From: Candidatus Thioglobus perditus
Lineage (GTDB): Bacteria > Pseudomonadota > Gammaproteobacteria > PS1 > Pseudothioglobaceae
DNA: 64,000 nt
NCBI GenBank assembly: GCA_002909145.1
Contig: PNQY01000043.1
Span: 27,734 to 91,733 of the forward strand
Direction of reading: 5' to 3'
Shown: piece by piece, positions 1 through 9,174 of the stretch
Layout of the letters: the number at the start of each line of letters is the position of its first letter
Position numbering within the stretch: the first letter of the stretch is position 1
Position numbers and translations under genes: made by a program
Notes under the pieces: generated by a model
Told to the model about the DNA's origin: nothing
The model's database searches: none
Seen by the model: the letters and a program-made list of their open reading frames with translations, nothing else

Positions 1-178
1 TGTGGGTCACGGTCTTGACGAAGGTGCATCTACGCGTCTACTTAACTACGCAGGTACACTTATTGCCTCTGGCGTTGAAGTAAAAGATGCTTGTAATATG
101 GCACTAGTTTGCCCAATTACAGATGATAATGAAGTGCGTACAACTATGGGCGGCGCTATTGACGCAGTATTTGGCTAA
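1..178 (+). CDS. cbbQ: CbbQ (NorQ-type) AAA+ ATPase, C-terminal fragment
   Basis: The window opens inside a gene read from base 2 and stopped by TAA at 176-178. The roughly 58 visible residues contain GLDEGASTRLLNYAG and a TDDNEV stretch near the end, as in the C-terminus of CbbQ/NorQ MoxR-type AAA+ ATPases. With CbbO, CbbQ remodels inhibited Rubisco. It is the upstream partner of the cbbO-like gene, whose start lies 9 bases after this stop. The closely related NorQ, which activates NO reductase, cannot be excluded from this fragment. The larger size of the neighbouring vWA protein favours CbbQ. Confidence 0.8.
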   Translation, partial: VGHGLDEGASTRLLNYAGTLIASGVEVKDACNMALVCPITDDNEVRTTMGGAIDAVFG

Positions 179-187
179 TACCCAACT

Positions 188-2458
188 ATGACAAGCAAAA
201 CACAAGATTCTGAAATAGTAGATAGTGCCAAGCACTATCCTGAGCTAAAGTGTGCATTTAGCAGTGTTATTGATGTTTTCCATAAAAACATTGAACACGC
301 TCAACTAAAACTTACACAATCAGATCTAGAGTATTATTATAAAGGTGCAGAATTTTTGGCCAAAATCGGTCAAGGTGATGGCTTGTCTATTGCCTTTTTA
401 AAGGTAATGCCATGGGTTGGTGGATTTTATGGCGAAGGTGCGATTAAAAAAATCACAGACTTTGCTTATCAAAAAATATCACGCACGCCTAACAAAGATG
501 CAGTAGAGCCATTTTTAATTAGTTTTATTGATGTAATTGAGCATACTAACGTTGATCAGCTTGATGATTATCTTGGTTTAATAGAATATCATCTGAATAA
601 AACTACAATATCTATTCACGGCATTCATGATACACATGAGTCGCCATCCTTAAAGGCACTTATTGGTCAGGTGCATTTACTACTTGAGCAATTAGACTAT
701 GAGGGTATTTATGAATGGGTAAATTATGGTCTTAGGTATTTTCAAGATCATCCTGAGAGGCAAGAGGAGTATTTTTCTCTAGCCACAGCTGATTCTAAAG
801 CAGTATTTCAGCGTCAGAGAAAAGGCGCCCTGTTTACTGATTTGGAACGCCCAATTAATCTATTCCAGCAAGCTTTATGGAAAACAGATTTTATGTATGC
901 GCCATACTCACCAGATTTTGAAAAGCTTGAGCATTTTGCACCTTATCTAGAGAATGATATTATTCGTCTGCCAGATATTTATAACGAATTAGGTGATGTA
1001 TCACCATGTCAACGCTATATGGCTTTGGTGTCACATCTTATTGCGCATTATCAATATACAACTCGAGTAGTTGCAGATAATGTATCACCACAGCAAAGAT
1101 TTTTTGCTGAGGTATTTGAAGATGCACGTGTTGAGTACTTAGCAGCTCAAGATTATCCTGGTCTTAAGAAACTATGGATGAGCCTTATTCCAGCTCCAGG
1201 TGAAGATGATTGTGATGGTGAAAATCAATCTTGTGTTCGTCATCGAGCTATTATTTTAGCTCGTGCACTTATTGATGATAATCATCCATACACTAATAAG
1301 CATTTACTAGAGTTTGTTGAGAAGTTTAAAGAGATTATGGCTTCTGGCAATAGTTCATCACAAGACAGTTTAAGTTTGGGTATTTCTTATTTGGTTCAGA
1401 CTCATAGAACATCTGATTCGTTTCCAGATATGTATTTTGATAATACTGAAGTAACTTATCGTGACGATAACCGCTCGATGTGGATATTTATTGAATCATA
1501 TGATGAAGATGATGAAATATTCCAGCATGAGAGCAAAACCGAAGATGATGATGAGGTAGAAGTTATCCCTCCACATTATTATGATGAGTGGGATTATGCT
1601 TATGAATCATATAAGCCAGACTGGGCTGCAGTATATGAAAGATTGCACTCGCATACCGATGCATCAAAAATTGATCGATTATTAGATAAGCATTCAGCGC
1701 TGGTTAAACAGCTTAAAAAAGTACTAGATTTACTTAAGCCTCAAAATAAAAAACGCCTACGTTATCAAGAAGAGGGCGCTGAGCTTGACTTAGATATTAC
1801 ACTTCGTAGTGTGATTGATATTAAAAATGGATCACAACCAGATACTCGTATTAATACCGATTTTGAGCATGATTCTCGCAGTGTATCAGTGCTGTTATTG
1901 CTTGACTTGTCAGAATCGCTTAATGAAACAGTTGGTTCAACTGGCCAAACAATTTTAGAGCTTTCACAAGAAGCAGTATCACTGCTTGCCTGGGCGGTAG
2001 AGCAGTTAGGGGATAACTTTGCTATTGCTGGATTTAATTCAGACACACGTCAAAAAGTAATGTATTATCATATTAAGAGTTATGCTGAGCATTGGGACGA
2101 TACTGTTAAGGCGCGTTTAGCTGATCTTAAGGCGGAGTTTTCAACACGTATGGGTGCAGCTATTCGTCATGGTGCGCATTACTTAGATCTACAACAAAGC
2201 GACAAAAAACTTATGTTAATTCTTACTGATGGTGAGCCTGCTGATATTGATATTGGCGATCCACAAATGCTAATTCAAGACGCACATAAAGCAGTACAAG
2301 AAGTACAACAAAAAGGTATGTACCCATATTGCATTAGTTTGGATAAAAAAGCTGATGAGTACATTGCTGATATTTTCGGTTCACACTACTCAGTGGTAGA
2401 TCGAATTGAATCCCTGCCTAAAGAATTACCACAATTGTTCTTGTCATTAACTAAATAA
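188..2458 (+). CDS. cbbO: CbbO-type von Willebrand factor A protein (Rubisco activase adaptor)
   Basis: A 756-residue protein. The N-terminal two thirds match the helical CbbO/NorD region. The C-terminal vWA domain has a MIDAS motif, D573-L-S575-E-S577 in LLLLDLSESLN, and a later LTDGEPAD. CbbO acts with the CbbQ ATPase to strip inhibitory sugar phosphates from Rubisco; the MIDAS contacts the substrate. NorD proteins are usually clearly shorter (around 640 residues), so CbbO is preferred, although nitrogen-oxide genes follow. An acidic patch around residues 440-465 precedes the vWA domain. The start lies 9 bases after cbbQ, and the TAA stop overlaps the next ATG by one base, indicating a translationally coupled operon. 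Confidence 0.85.
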   Translation: MTSKTQDSEIVDSAKHYPELKCAFSSVIDVFHKNIEHAQLKLTQSDLEYYYKGAEFLAKIGQGDGLSIAFLKVMPWVGGFYGEGAIKKITDFAYQKISRTPNKDAVEPFLISFIDVIEHTNVDQLDDYLGLIEYHLNKTTISIHGIHDTHESPSLKALIGQVHLLLEQLDYEGIYEWVNYGLRYFQDHPERQEEYFSLATADSKAVFQRQRKGALFTDLERPINLFQQALWKTDFMYAPYSPDFEKLEHFAPYLENDIIRLPDIYNELGDVSPCQRYMALVSHLIAHYQYTTRVVADNVSPQQRFFAEVFEDARVEYLAAQDYPGLKKLWMSLIPAPGEDDCDGENQSCVRHRAIILARALIDDNHPYTNKHLLEFVEKFKEIMASGNSSSQDSLSLGISYLVQTHRTSDSFPDMYFDNTEVTYRDDNRSMWIFIESYDEDDEIFQHESKTEDDDEVEVIPPHYYDEWDYAYESYKPDWAAVYERLHSHTDASKIDRLLDKHSALVKQLKKVLDLLKPQNKKRLRYQEEGAELDLDITLRSVIDIKNGSQPDTRINTDFEHDSRSVSVLLLLDLSESLNETVGSTGQTILELSQEAVSLLAWAVEQLGDNFAIAGFNSDTRQKVMYYHIKSYAEHWDDTVKARLADLKAEFSTRMGAAIRHGAHYLDLQQSDKKLMLILTDGEPADIDIGDPQMLIQDAHKAVQEVQQKGMYPYCISLDKKADEYIADIFGSHYSVVDRIESLPKELPQLFLSLTK

Positions 2459-2850
2459 TGAGTGTTAACACCATAACTGCTAATGTTTGTTTTGACTACA
2501 AAGGTCAGACTTACAACTTATCTTCTGAGATAAGTGTTGATAATATTATTAAGCATAAGGATTTTTATAATTCGGTTTATCTAGCAATTGCTAAAGCACA
2601 TGATATTGGTCTGTATACCTATGAGCTTGAAATTATGATGGATCAAGATATTAGATTTTCAAATGCCCAAGGTTGTGCCGATGGTTGTGTGGTAGAGGGC
2701 TCTCTTGATCTTGAATTATTAAGAGATAATCATCAAAAACACCTATCTCAACCTGTTATCGATAGTCTTATTAGTAGATATTCGCTAGATGCTTCTGATA
2801 ATAATATTGTTGAGGCGCTAACTGAAGCGTACATTTTAGGTAAAAAATAA
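2458..2850 (+). CDS. Small conserved-looking protein of unknown function after cbbO
   Basis: A 130-residue soluble protein with no signal peptide or membrane segment and no family I can name. Its ATG overlaps the cbbO stop by one base (TAATG), which argues for co-translation with CbbO. The N-terminal half looks beta-rich (repeated alternating hydrophobic residues). The middle carries two close cysteines (GCADGCVVEG). The C-terminal third is probably helical. It may be an accessory of the CbbQO activase; this is an inference from position only. No strong terminator follows. Confidence 0.7.
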   Translation: MSVNTITANVCFDYKGQTYNLSSEISVDNIIKHKDFYNSVYLAIAKAHDIGLYTYELEIMMDQDIRFSNAQGCADGCVVEGSLDLELLRDNHQKHLSQPVIDSLISRYSLDASDNNIVEALTEAYILGKK

Positions 2851-2950
2851 TTTTTTTATCCTAAATCTAGACTCAAGTAAATTAATGTTGTTGTATTGCA
2901 TCATATAACACAATCTCCAAAATACCCACATTAAAAATATGTAGCTCTTT

Positions 2951-2964
2951 TTGATATAAGTCAA
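2951..2964 (+). promoter_or_regulatory. FNR/DNR-type box upstream of nosZ
   Basis: TTGATATAAGTCAA fits the TTGAT-N4-ATCAA pattern of FNR/DNR regulators with one mismatch. Its centre is about 150 bases before the nosZ ATG. The 232-base gap between the cbb genes and nosZ holds this box and no open reading frame, so nos transcription probably begins here under low oxygen or nitrogen-oxide control. Similar boxes precede narK1, narG and two regulator genes in the window. Confidence 0.6.
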
Positions 2965-3106
2965 TTACTTAAGTTATTTACACGAGTAGAATTCTGCCTG
3001 TTTGTTGTGTGAGACTATTTGCCTGTATTGTTTATGGCAATAATGTTTACTACTAAATAAACGGCTTCCTATTTAATTATAGGTGTTTAATAATAAGGAG
3101 AAGAAT

Positions 3107-5404
3107 ATGAAACTAAAGAGGTTTAGTTCTGTTTTATTGGGCTTAAGTTTAGGCGCTAGTCTAGCAACAAGCGCGATGGCAGAGCAGTCATTGCAAGATG
3201 TAATGAAAGCAAGGGGTTTGACCGAAAAAGATGTCCTTTCGGCAGCTAAAATTTATACACCTACGGGTGGGCGTGATGAATACTTAGCATTTTCATCAGG
3301 TGGTCAAAGTGGCCATGTGATTGTTTATGGTATTCCTTCAATGCGTATTTTAAAGTACATTGGTGTATTTACGCCTGAGCCTTGGCAGGGTTATGGTTTT
3401 GATGATGAATCAAAAGCAGTGCTAAGACAAGGTGGTAACGATGATATGGAAATTCAGTGGGGTGATACTCACCATCCAGCATTCTCTGAAACTGAGGGTG
3501 AATACAACGGTAAATACTTATTTATCAATGACAAAGCCAATCCTCGTATTGCTGTAATTGATTTGCATGATTTTGAAACCAAGCAAATTGTTGGTAACCC
3601 ATTCTTTAAGTCGACACACGGTGGTGCATTTGTAACACCTAATACTGAGTATGTAATGGACGCTGCACAGTACGCTGCACCTATTAGTAACGACTTTGTT
3701 CCTCTTTCAGAATTTAACGACAAATACCGTGGTGGTTTAACATATTGGAAGTTTGATATGAAAAAAGGCAAGATTCAGCCTGAAAAATCATTTACTTTTG
3801 AAATGCCTCCATATTCACAAGATCTATCAGATGCTGGTAAGTTTGTATCTATGGGTTGGGGCTTTACTAACTCATTCTGTTCAGAGCGTTATGTTGGTGG
3901 TGTAGAGAAGGGTCGTCCTCCATTTGAGGCTGGTTGTTCACAAAAAGACACTGACTTCTTACACGTTACTAACTGGCAGAAAGCTGCTGAGCTAGTAAAT
4001 AGTGGCAAGATTGGTAGTAAAGTTAATGGTTCTACATTAATTTCTATTGATGAAGCTGTTGCAAATGATCTAATGTTCTTAGTGCCAGAGCCTAAGAGTC
4101 CTCACGGTGTAGATGTTAGCCCTGATGGATCACATATTATTGTTTCTGGTAAGTTAGACAGCCATACGTGGGTGTACGGCTGGGATAAGATCAAGAACGC
4201 TATTGACAACAAGAAGTTTGAAGGCACAGATGATTACGGTATTCCTATCATTGCTATGAAAGATGCTCTAAAAACTCAAGTTCAAGTAGGCTTAGGTCCA
4301 TTGCATACCCAATATGATTCAAAAGAATGTGTGGTTTACACATCAATCTATGTTGACTCAATGGTAACTAAGTGGAACTACTGTACTGGTAAGGTGTTAG
4401 ATCAGCTTCATATTCACTACAACATTGGTCATCTAATGTCGATGGAAGGTGATTCAGCTTCTCCAGATGGTAAGTACCTAGTTGCACTGAACAAGTTAGC
4501 GATTGATCGTTTTAACCCGGTTGGACCTTTGCATCCGCAAAACCACCAGTTAATCGATATTAGTGGCGACAAGATGAAGTTGGTTGCTGATATGCCAATT
4601 CCTTTAGGCGAGCCGCATTATGTTGCAGCTATTAAGGCAGACAAGCTTAAGCCTGTTGTACGTTACAAGTCAGGTTGGGATTCTCGTGCTGATAAGCGCT
4701 CACCTTATAAAACTCGTGCGGGTCGTGAAAAGGTTGTACGTAAAGATGGCGTAGTTCATGTTTATGGTACAGTTATTCGTTCACACATCACTCCTGAGAT
4801 TATTGAGGTTGAAGAAGGTGAAACAGTTTCAATTCACTTGACAAACTTAGAGCGTGCTCAAGATGAGACACACGGTTTTGCAATATACGATGAAAACGTT
4901 CAATTATCCATTGAGCCAGGTAAGACTGTAAGTACTACCTTCGTAGCTGAGAAGCCAGGTGTATACCCATACTACTGTACTGAGTTCTGTTCTGCACTTC
5001 ATTTAGAAATGCAAGGTTACTTATTAGTTAAGCCAAAAGGTTATGTAGCTAAAGAAGGCAAGATCCAAGAAGGTCAAGCCTACACTAAAGCTGACTACAA
5101 CAAGCAGGTTAAGACTAATACTGACACTCAAGCAGTAATTAATTCTGTTGTTGGTTTTATTACTAGCCATAACTACAAAGACTTCCCAGAAGTTGTAGCA
5201 TTGGTTGAGGATGCAACAGATCAGTTAGGTTTTGCTGATGGTGCTAAGAAAAAGTCTGAAGCATTTGCCGCAGATGGTGACTACCAGAATGCAACACTTT
5301 GGGCTGGTCAACATTGGCAGTATCAAGTTAAGACTGCCGATATGGGTCTACGTGCCAAGACGTTCCTTGAGGAGCACGGCGCAGTTAAGGTTGAGTCTAA
5401 ATAA
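3107..5404 (+). CDS. nosZ: Nitrous oxide reductase, clade II (Sec-exported)
   Basis: Periplasmic copper enzyme reducing N2O to N2. The ATG at 3107 is chosen because AAGGAG sits at 3095-3100 and an ordinary Sec signal peptide follows (MKLKRFSSVLLGLSLGASLA, cleavage near AMA-E). A GTG at 3083 in the same frame lacks a suitable site. CuZ histidine motifs are visible: DTHHPAFS, STHGGAFV, SPHGVDVS, GPLHTQYD, YNIGHLMSMEGDSASPDG, GEPHYV. The CuA site has H589, C624-x3-C628, H632 and M635. There is no twin-arginine leader, which, with the gene order, marks clade II. About 110 residues follow the CuA domain and contain no CxxCH, unlike Wolinella NosZ, which carries a C-terminal haem domain. Confidence 0.97.
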   Translation: MKLKRFSSVLLGLSLGASLATSAMAEQSLQDVMKARGLTEKDVLSAAKIYTPTGGRDEYLAFSSGGQSGHVIVYGIPSMRILKYIGVFTPEPWQGYGFDDESKAVLRQGGNDDMEIQWGDTHHPAFSETEGEYNGKYLFINDKANPRIAVIDLHDFETKQIVGNPFFKSTHGGAFVTPNTEYVMDAAQYAAPISNDFVPLSEFNDKYRGGLTYWKFDMKKGKIQPEKSFTFEMPPYSQDLSDAGKFVSMGWGFTNSFCSERYVGGVEKGRPPFEAGCSQKDTDFLHVTNWQKAAELVNSGKIGSKVNGSTLISIDEAVANDLMFLVPEPKSPHGVDVSPDGSHIIVSGKLDSHTWVYGWDKIKNAIDNKKFEGTDDYGIPIIAMKDALKTQVQVGLGPLHTQYDSKECVVYTSIYVDSMVTKWNYCTGKVLDQLHIHYNIGHLMSMEGDSASPDGKYLVALNKLAIDRFNPVGPLHPQNHQLIDISGDKMKLVADMPIPLGEPHYVAAIKADKLKPVVRYKSGWDSRADKRSPYKTRAGREKVVRKDGVVHVYGTVIRSHITPEIIEVEEGETVSIHLTNLERAQDETHGFAIYDENVQLSIEPGKTVSTTFVAEKPGVYPYYCTEFCSALHLEMQGYLLVKPKGYVAKEGKIQEGQAYTKADYNKQVKTNTDTQAVINSVVGFITSHNYKDFPEVVALVEDATDQLGFADGAKKKSEAFAADGDYQNATLWAGQHWQYQVKTADMGLRAKTFLEEHGAVKVESK

Positions 5405-5434
5405 TATTTAATTGTTATTTAGTTGAAGCTAAAT

Positions 5435-5465
5435 AAAATGGGGGGGAGTACCCCCCCATTTTTTT
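5435..5465 (+). terminator. G/C-run hairpin terminator or attenuator after nosZ
   Basis: A perfect 12-bp stem, 5435-5446 with 5451-5462, is built on seven G paired with seven C, closes a four-base AGTA loop and runs into Ts. It lies between nosZ and the first cytochrome gene. It could limit read-through so that nosZ is made in excess of its maturation genes, or protect the nosZ mRNA 3' end. Confidence 0.8.
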
Positions 5466-5481
5466 AATAAAGGATAAAATT

Positions 5482-5793
5482 ATGAAAAAATTAAAATCAT
5501 TATTACTGGTTCCAGCGATTGCGATAGGAATCTCTTCAGTGGCACATGCAGATGGCGCCAAACTATTTCAAGAAAAAACTTGTTGGTCATGTCATGGTAA
5601 AGATGCACAAACACCACTACTACCAATGTATCCAAAACTAGCTGGTCAGAATGCTGATTATGCTTTTAATCAGCTTAAGGATATTAAATCAGGCAAGAGA
5701 TCAAACGGACAGTCAGCTGCAATGCAAGGCGTTATGGTGCTTGTAAATGAAGCCGAAATGCGTGAGATTGCCAATTGGCTTTCAACGTTATAA
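5482..5793 (+). CDS. nosC1: Monohaem class I cytochrome c of the nos cluster
   Basis: A 103-residue secreted c-type cytochrome. A Sec signal peptide (about residues 1-23, ending AHA-D) is followed by the haem site C34-W-S-C37-H38. LPMYPKLAGQNADY and a late AMQGVMV methionine region match the small cytochrome c553/c5 fold, the latter probably giving the axial Met. In clade II nos clusters, NosC1 and NosC2 are proposed to pass electrons from the NosGH quinol dehydrogenase to NosZ. The AAAGGA site at 5470-5475 supports the ATG. It lies just downstream of the hairpin that ends nosZ. Confidence 0.85.
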   Translation: MKKLKSLLLVPAIAIGISSVAHADGAKLFQEKTCWSCHGKDAQTPLLPMYPKLAGQNADYAFNQLKDIKSGKRSNGQSAAMQGVMVLVNEAEMREIANWLSTL

Positions 5794-5871
5794 GTATTTA
5801 CAATTAACAGTATTAAATATTAAAACATATTTAACTACCCTCATTGAGGGCAATATTAAGGACAATAAAAA

Positions 5872-6606
5872 ATGAATAAATTAAAACTATTAGCTTCAAT
5901 AAGCTTATTAACATTAGGGCTTATCAGTCAGTCTTCTTTTGCATCTGCTGGTGGTTCAGTACAGTGGAATGCTGAAGGTGGTGAAAAATCTGTAGCTATG
6001 ACACTAGCTCCAGATCGTGCAAACGGTATTGAGATATATGAAGTTTGCTCTGCTTGTCATTTGCTCGAAGGTTGGGGTAGAAAAGACGGAACATTCCCAC
6101 AGCTAGCTGGACAATCACGTGAAGTACTTATTAAGCAATTGGCTGATATTCGTGCACTTAATCGTGACAATCCAACAATGTATCCTTTTGCATTGCCCGA
6201 GTCTATTGGTGATGAGCAGGCTCTAGCTGATGTGACGGCATATATTGCTACATTACCTATGAATCCAGATAACGGCAAGGGCCCTTGGAATTCGTTATTC
6301 CCTGAATTTGCCCAAGGAGAAAAGCTATATAAAGACAACTGTACGCAGTGTCATGGTGAGCATGGTGAAGGTATGCCAGAGAAGTTCTATCCAAGAATTG
6401 AAGGTCAGCATTATGCTTATATGTTGCGTCAGTTTGAGTGGATTCGTGATGGCAAACGTCGTAATGCCAACCCAGATATGGTTAAGCAAATTAAAGGATT
6501 CTCAAATAAAGATATGCAGATGGTTATTAACTGGGTATCTAGAGTTAAGGTTGATCCAAAAGATCTAGCGCCTTCAGCTGACTGGCAAAATCCAGATTAC
6601 GAATAA
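5872..6606 (+). CDS. nosC2: Dihaem cytochrome c of the nos cluster
   Basis: A 244-residue secreted protein with a signal peptide (about residues 1-25) and two haem sites: C59-S-A-C62-H63 and C157-T-Q-C160-H161. The repeats FPQLAGQS and YPRIEGQH sit after each haem, showing two tandem cytochrome c domains of the cytochrome c4 type. It is expected in the periplasm as an electron carrier to NosZ, pairing with the preceding monohaem protein as NosC1/NosC2 of clade II clusters. This role is inferred from family and position. Followed by two inverted repeats. Confidence 0.85.
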   Translation: MNKLKLLASISLLTLGLISQSSFASAGGSVQWNAEGGEKSVAMTLAPDRANGIEIYEVCSACHLLEGWGRKDGTFPQLAGQSREVLIKQLADIRALNRDNPTMYPFALPESIGDEQALADVTAYIATLPMNPDNGKGPWNSLFPEFAQGEKLYKDNCTQCHGEHGEGMPEKFYPRIEGQHYAYMLRQFEWIRDGKRRNANPDMVKQIKGFSNKDMQMVINWVSRVKVDPKDLAPSADWQNPDYE

Positions 6607-6619
6607 GCAATAACCTCTA

Positions 6620-6648
6620 TACAAGGTATGAATTCTTCATGCCTTGTA
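6620..6648 (+). terminator. Hairpin after nosC2
   Basis: ACAAGGTATGAA and TTCATGCCTTGT form a 12-bp stem (one G-U pair, extended by a T-A pair) around a short TTC loop. A loose T-rich tract follows from 6650. It is a plausible intrinsic terminator or processing site between the cytochrome genes and nosB. Confidence 0.5.
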
Positions 6649-6663
6649 TCCTTATTTATTTAA

Positions 6664-6704
6664 TTTTTTTATATTAATAAAATAGATTTATTAATATAAA
6701 AAAA
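6664..6704. repeat. Perfect 18-bp A/T inverted repeat before nosB
   Basis: Arms 6664-6681 and 6687-6704 are exact reverse complements made only of A and T, around a five-base loop (ATAGA). The stem starts with a T run and ends with an A run, so it can work as a terminator in both directions or as an mRNA-stability element. It ends 24 bases before the nosB start. Confidence 0.6.
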
Positions 6705-6728
6705 TTACTACATGCATAGGATATAAAA

Positions 6729-7919
6729 ATGAGCTCAAATTCACAAACAGTAAAAGTTGGTATTTTGTCACTTATAGGTGTAGGCTTGCTTATATCTATA
6801 TTTTATTCATCAGTTTGGTGGGTGTCTTTAACTGCCCCAAACTATCCAGTTGAATCCTTTCCAGATGGAGTAAAAATCGAGTTTCATGTTAATGGTGTCT
6901 TTAACGGCTGTCAAAAGCAAGAAAAAGTAGAAATTCAAGAAGATGAAGCCCTGGATTGTGTACATGAAATGGACACAATTAATCACTATGTGGGTATGTA
7001 CCCAATTGCTGCAGGTGGACCTGTGGAAAGAGGTTATGGCCAATTTTTGATTGCGTTTATGGCTGTGATGCTGTTAGGATTTATATGCACTAAGCCTAAA
7101 ATTCGTATGAGTATAATGAGCGCAGGATTTGTAGCTATTGCAGCTTGGATGTATATGGCAATGTATACTGATGATGGGTTTCATTTGCAAAACGAAGGCT
7201 TTGTACACGCTCTTGTTGCCTCCCTTGATCAGGATGCTACAGATACAAGTGTAGATGAACCAGAGTTTGTAATTGGTGGCATTACCGGTGTTTTGAAAAA
7301 ATCATTAGAAGATTCTGGTGTTGAGGTTGTTCTACCTTCAGAAGTCGAAAGACAGAAAAAACTAGAAGAACAAGGCGAGATATCAATCAAAGAAAATATG
7401 ATTGAGCAGCTTAAGATTACTTACGATATCGATCAAAAGAAACCTGAGAATAATTATGAGCATTGGAATGGTAGCTCTTTCCAGATTATGTCTTGGCATT
7501 ATGCTAAGAGTTTAGGTCGCTACTTTAATAATCAAGAAGAAATTAAACCAATGGTAGCCACTCTTGAAATGGCGATAAATCTTGCATTTATCGGCCTAAT
7601 TGGCGCTATGTTCTTATTAGTATTTGGCGCACGTAAGAATGAAGGAGTGCTTTACTGGTTATTGGTTTTAGTGCCTATGGCACTACCTTTATTCTTTATT
7701 ATTGATTACTCTGCATGGTTGTGGTGGTATGGGCATACATTAAATGATATGGGAGCCTTCTCGGTTAAACCATTTATGCCTACTGTATTTGGAGATGGCA
7801 AGGTGGCACAGTTTGCAACACATTCTTATCCTGATATTGGTTTTGGTATGATGATGGCTGTATTTTTTGTATTAGCTACAGCTGCACTTATACGTAAAAA
7901 ACAATTTAACAATAAATAA
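6729..7919 (+). CDS. nosB: NosB-like polytopic membrane protein
   Basis: A 396-residue membrane protein. One hydrophobic segment lies near residues 14-32, two lie near 95-112 and 118-140, and three lie in the C-terminal part (about 285-300, 310-330, 370-390). A hydrophilic domain with a charged stretch fills about residues 165-280. NosB is a membrane protein of unknown biochemical role found specifically in clade II nos clusters between nosZ and nosD. Position, size and topology fit. A soluble cysteine pair (GCQ...DCV, around residues 63-78) faces the segment after the first helix. No enzyme motif is recognised. I am surer of the cluster membership than of the role. Confidence 0.75.
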   Translation: MSSNSQTVKVGILSLIGVGLLISIFYSSVWWVSLTAPNYPVESFPDGVKIEFHVNGVFNGCQKQEKVEIQEDEALDCVHEMDTINHYVGMYPIAAGGPVERGYGQFLIAFMAVMLLGFICTKPKIRMSIMSAGFVAIAAWMYMAMYTDDGFHLQNEGFVHALVASLDQDATDTSVDEPEFVIGGITGVLKKSLEDSGVEVVLPSEVERQKKLEEQGEISIKENMIEQLKITYDIDQKKPENNYEHWNGSSFQIMSWHYAKSLGRYFNNQEEIKPMVATLEMAINLAFIGLIGAMFLLVFGARKNEGVLYWLLVLVPMALPLFFIIDYSAWLWWYGHTLNDMGAFSVKPFMPTVFGDGKVAQFATHSYPDIGFGMMMAVFFVLATAALIRKKQFNNK

Positions 7920-7932
7920 CCTAAATTGAATA

Positions 7933-9174
7933 ATGTTACGTGCGTTAATAGTATTTTGCACCCTTACGAGTCTGGTCTTTAGTGTTCAGGCAGAAGAATA
8001 CCCATCATTTCAAGAACTAGTTGATGCAACTGAGGAAAATGGCACTTTAGTACCTCCTCCAGGAATATATTCTGGCCCAGTTACGCTTGATTACCCTATA
8101 ACCATTGATGGTAAAGGTAAGGTAACCATTGATGCAGGTGGTAATGGTTCGGTTATTTATGTTGATACTGACGGTACAGTTATAAGAAATTTGCATCTTA
8201 CCAATTCTGGAAATTCACACAATGATATTGACTCAGGTATTCAAGTAAGAGGTAACTTTAATGTTATTAAAGACAATGTAATTGATAACTGTTTGTTTGG
8301 AGTTAACTTACAACAATCTGAGAATAATATTGTACGTAGAAATACCATTTCATCAAAAGATGTAGATCTAGGAATGCGTGGTGATTCTGTTCGTCTTTGG
8401 TATAGTTTTCATAACAAAATAACCGATAACATTATTCGTGATAGTAGGGATATGGTTATATGGTACTCTGCTGATAATGAAATTGCCAGAAATGATTCAA
8501 GAGGCGGGCGTTACTCTTTGCACTTTATGTATTCACGTTTTAATGATGTTAACGCTAATCATTATGAAAACAATTCGGTAGGAATTTTTCTAATGTATAG
8601 CGATGGTGTGATTTTGCGCAATAACTATATTGCCTATGCTAATGGTGCAACTGGTGTGGGTATAGGTTTTAAAGAAACCTCTGATGTAGAGATATCTAAT
8701 AACAAAATTCTATATTGTGCAACTGGGATGTATATTGATATATCTCCATATGATCCAGATACAACCAATAGAATTCATGATAACACCATAGCCTTTACCA
8801 ATATAGCTATTGATTTTTTAAATGATTGGAAGGGTAATATTTTTGAGAGAAACTCCTTCAAGGGTAATCAAACTCAAATTGCGGTCTCAGGTGGAAAAAC
8901 TGCTAATCGCAATATGTGGAAAGGTAATTATTGGGATGATTATGAAGGCTTTGATCAAGATAATAATGGTATAGGTGATAAGCCATATGAGTTGTTTGGT
9001 TATGCAGACAGAATATGGATGGATATTCCTCCAGCCAAGTTCCTAAAAGGCACCCCAGTTATGGCGGTTATTGATTTTCTTGAGCGTTTAGCTCCATTTT
9101 CAACTCCAAATGTGTTGGTAAAGGATGAAAGTCCATTGATGTCAGCTCCGGAGGCAAAAAAAGTGATTTTATGA
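7933..9174 (+). CDS. nosD: NosD, periplasmic beta-helix copper maturation protein
   Basis: A 413-residue protein with a Sec signal peptide (first 20 residues, VQA-E). A long run of parallel beta-helix (CASH/PbH1) repeats follows, with recurring N-x-I/V and D-N-x-I patterns such as NVIKDNVIDN, NIVRRNTISS and NEIARNDSRGG. NosD works with the NosFY ABC transporter in building the CuZ centre of N2O reductase. The GNYWDDYEGFD motif near residue 335 is typical of NosD. The stop overlaps the nosG ATG (ATGA), so the two are coupled. Confidence 0.95.
   Translation: MLRALIVFCTLTSLVFSVQAEEYPSFQELVDATEENGTLVPPPGIYSGPVTLDYPITIDGKGKVTIDAGGNGSVIYVDTDGTVIRNLHLTNSGNSHNDIDSGIQVRGNFNVIKDNVIDNCLFGVNLQQSENNIVRRNTISSKDVDLGMRGDSVRLWYSFHNKITDNIIRDSRDMVIWYSADNEIARNDSRGGRYSLHFMYSRFNDVNANHYENNSVGIFLMYSDGVILRNNYIAYANGATGVGIGFKETSDVEISNNKILYCATGMYIDISPYDPDTTNRIHDNTIAFTNIAIDFLNDWKGNIFERNSFKGNQTQIAVSGGKTANRNMWKGNYWDDYEGFDQDNNGIGDKPYELFGYADRIWMDIPPAKFLKGTPVMAVIDFLERLAPFSTPNVLVKDESPLMSAPEAKKVIL

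Noticed and set aside
188..2458. NorD (NO reductase activation) for the first large gene
   Set aside because: At 756 residues it is longer than NorD usually is, and no norCB lies nearby; CbbO fits better, though it is not fully excluded.
3083..3106. Upstream GTG extension of nosZ
   Set aside because: The ATG at 3107 has AAGGAG in place and begins the signal peptide; the extension would put eight polar residues in front of it.
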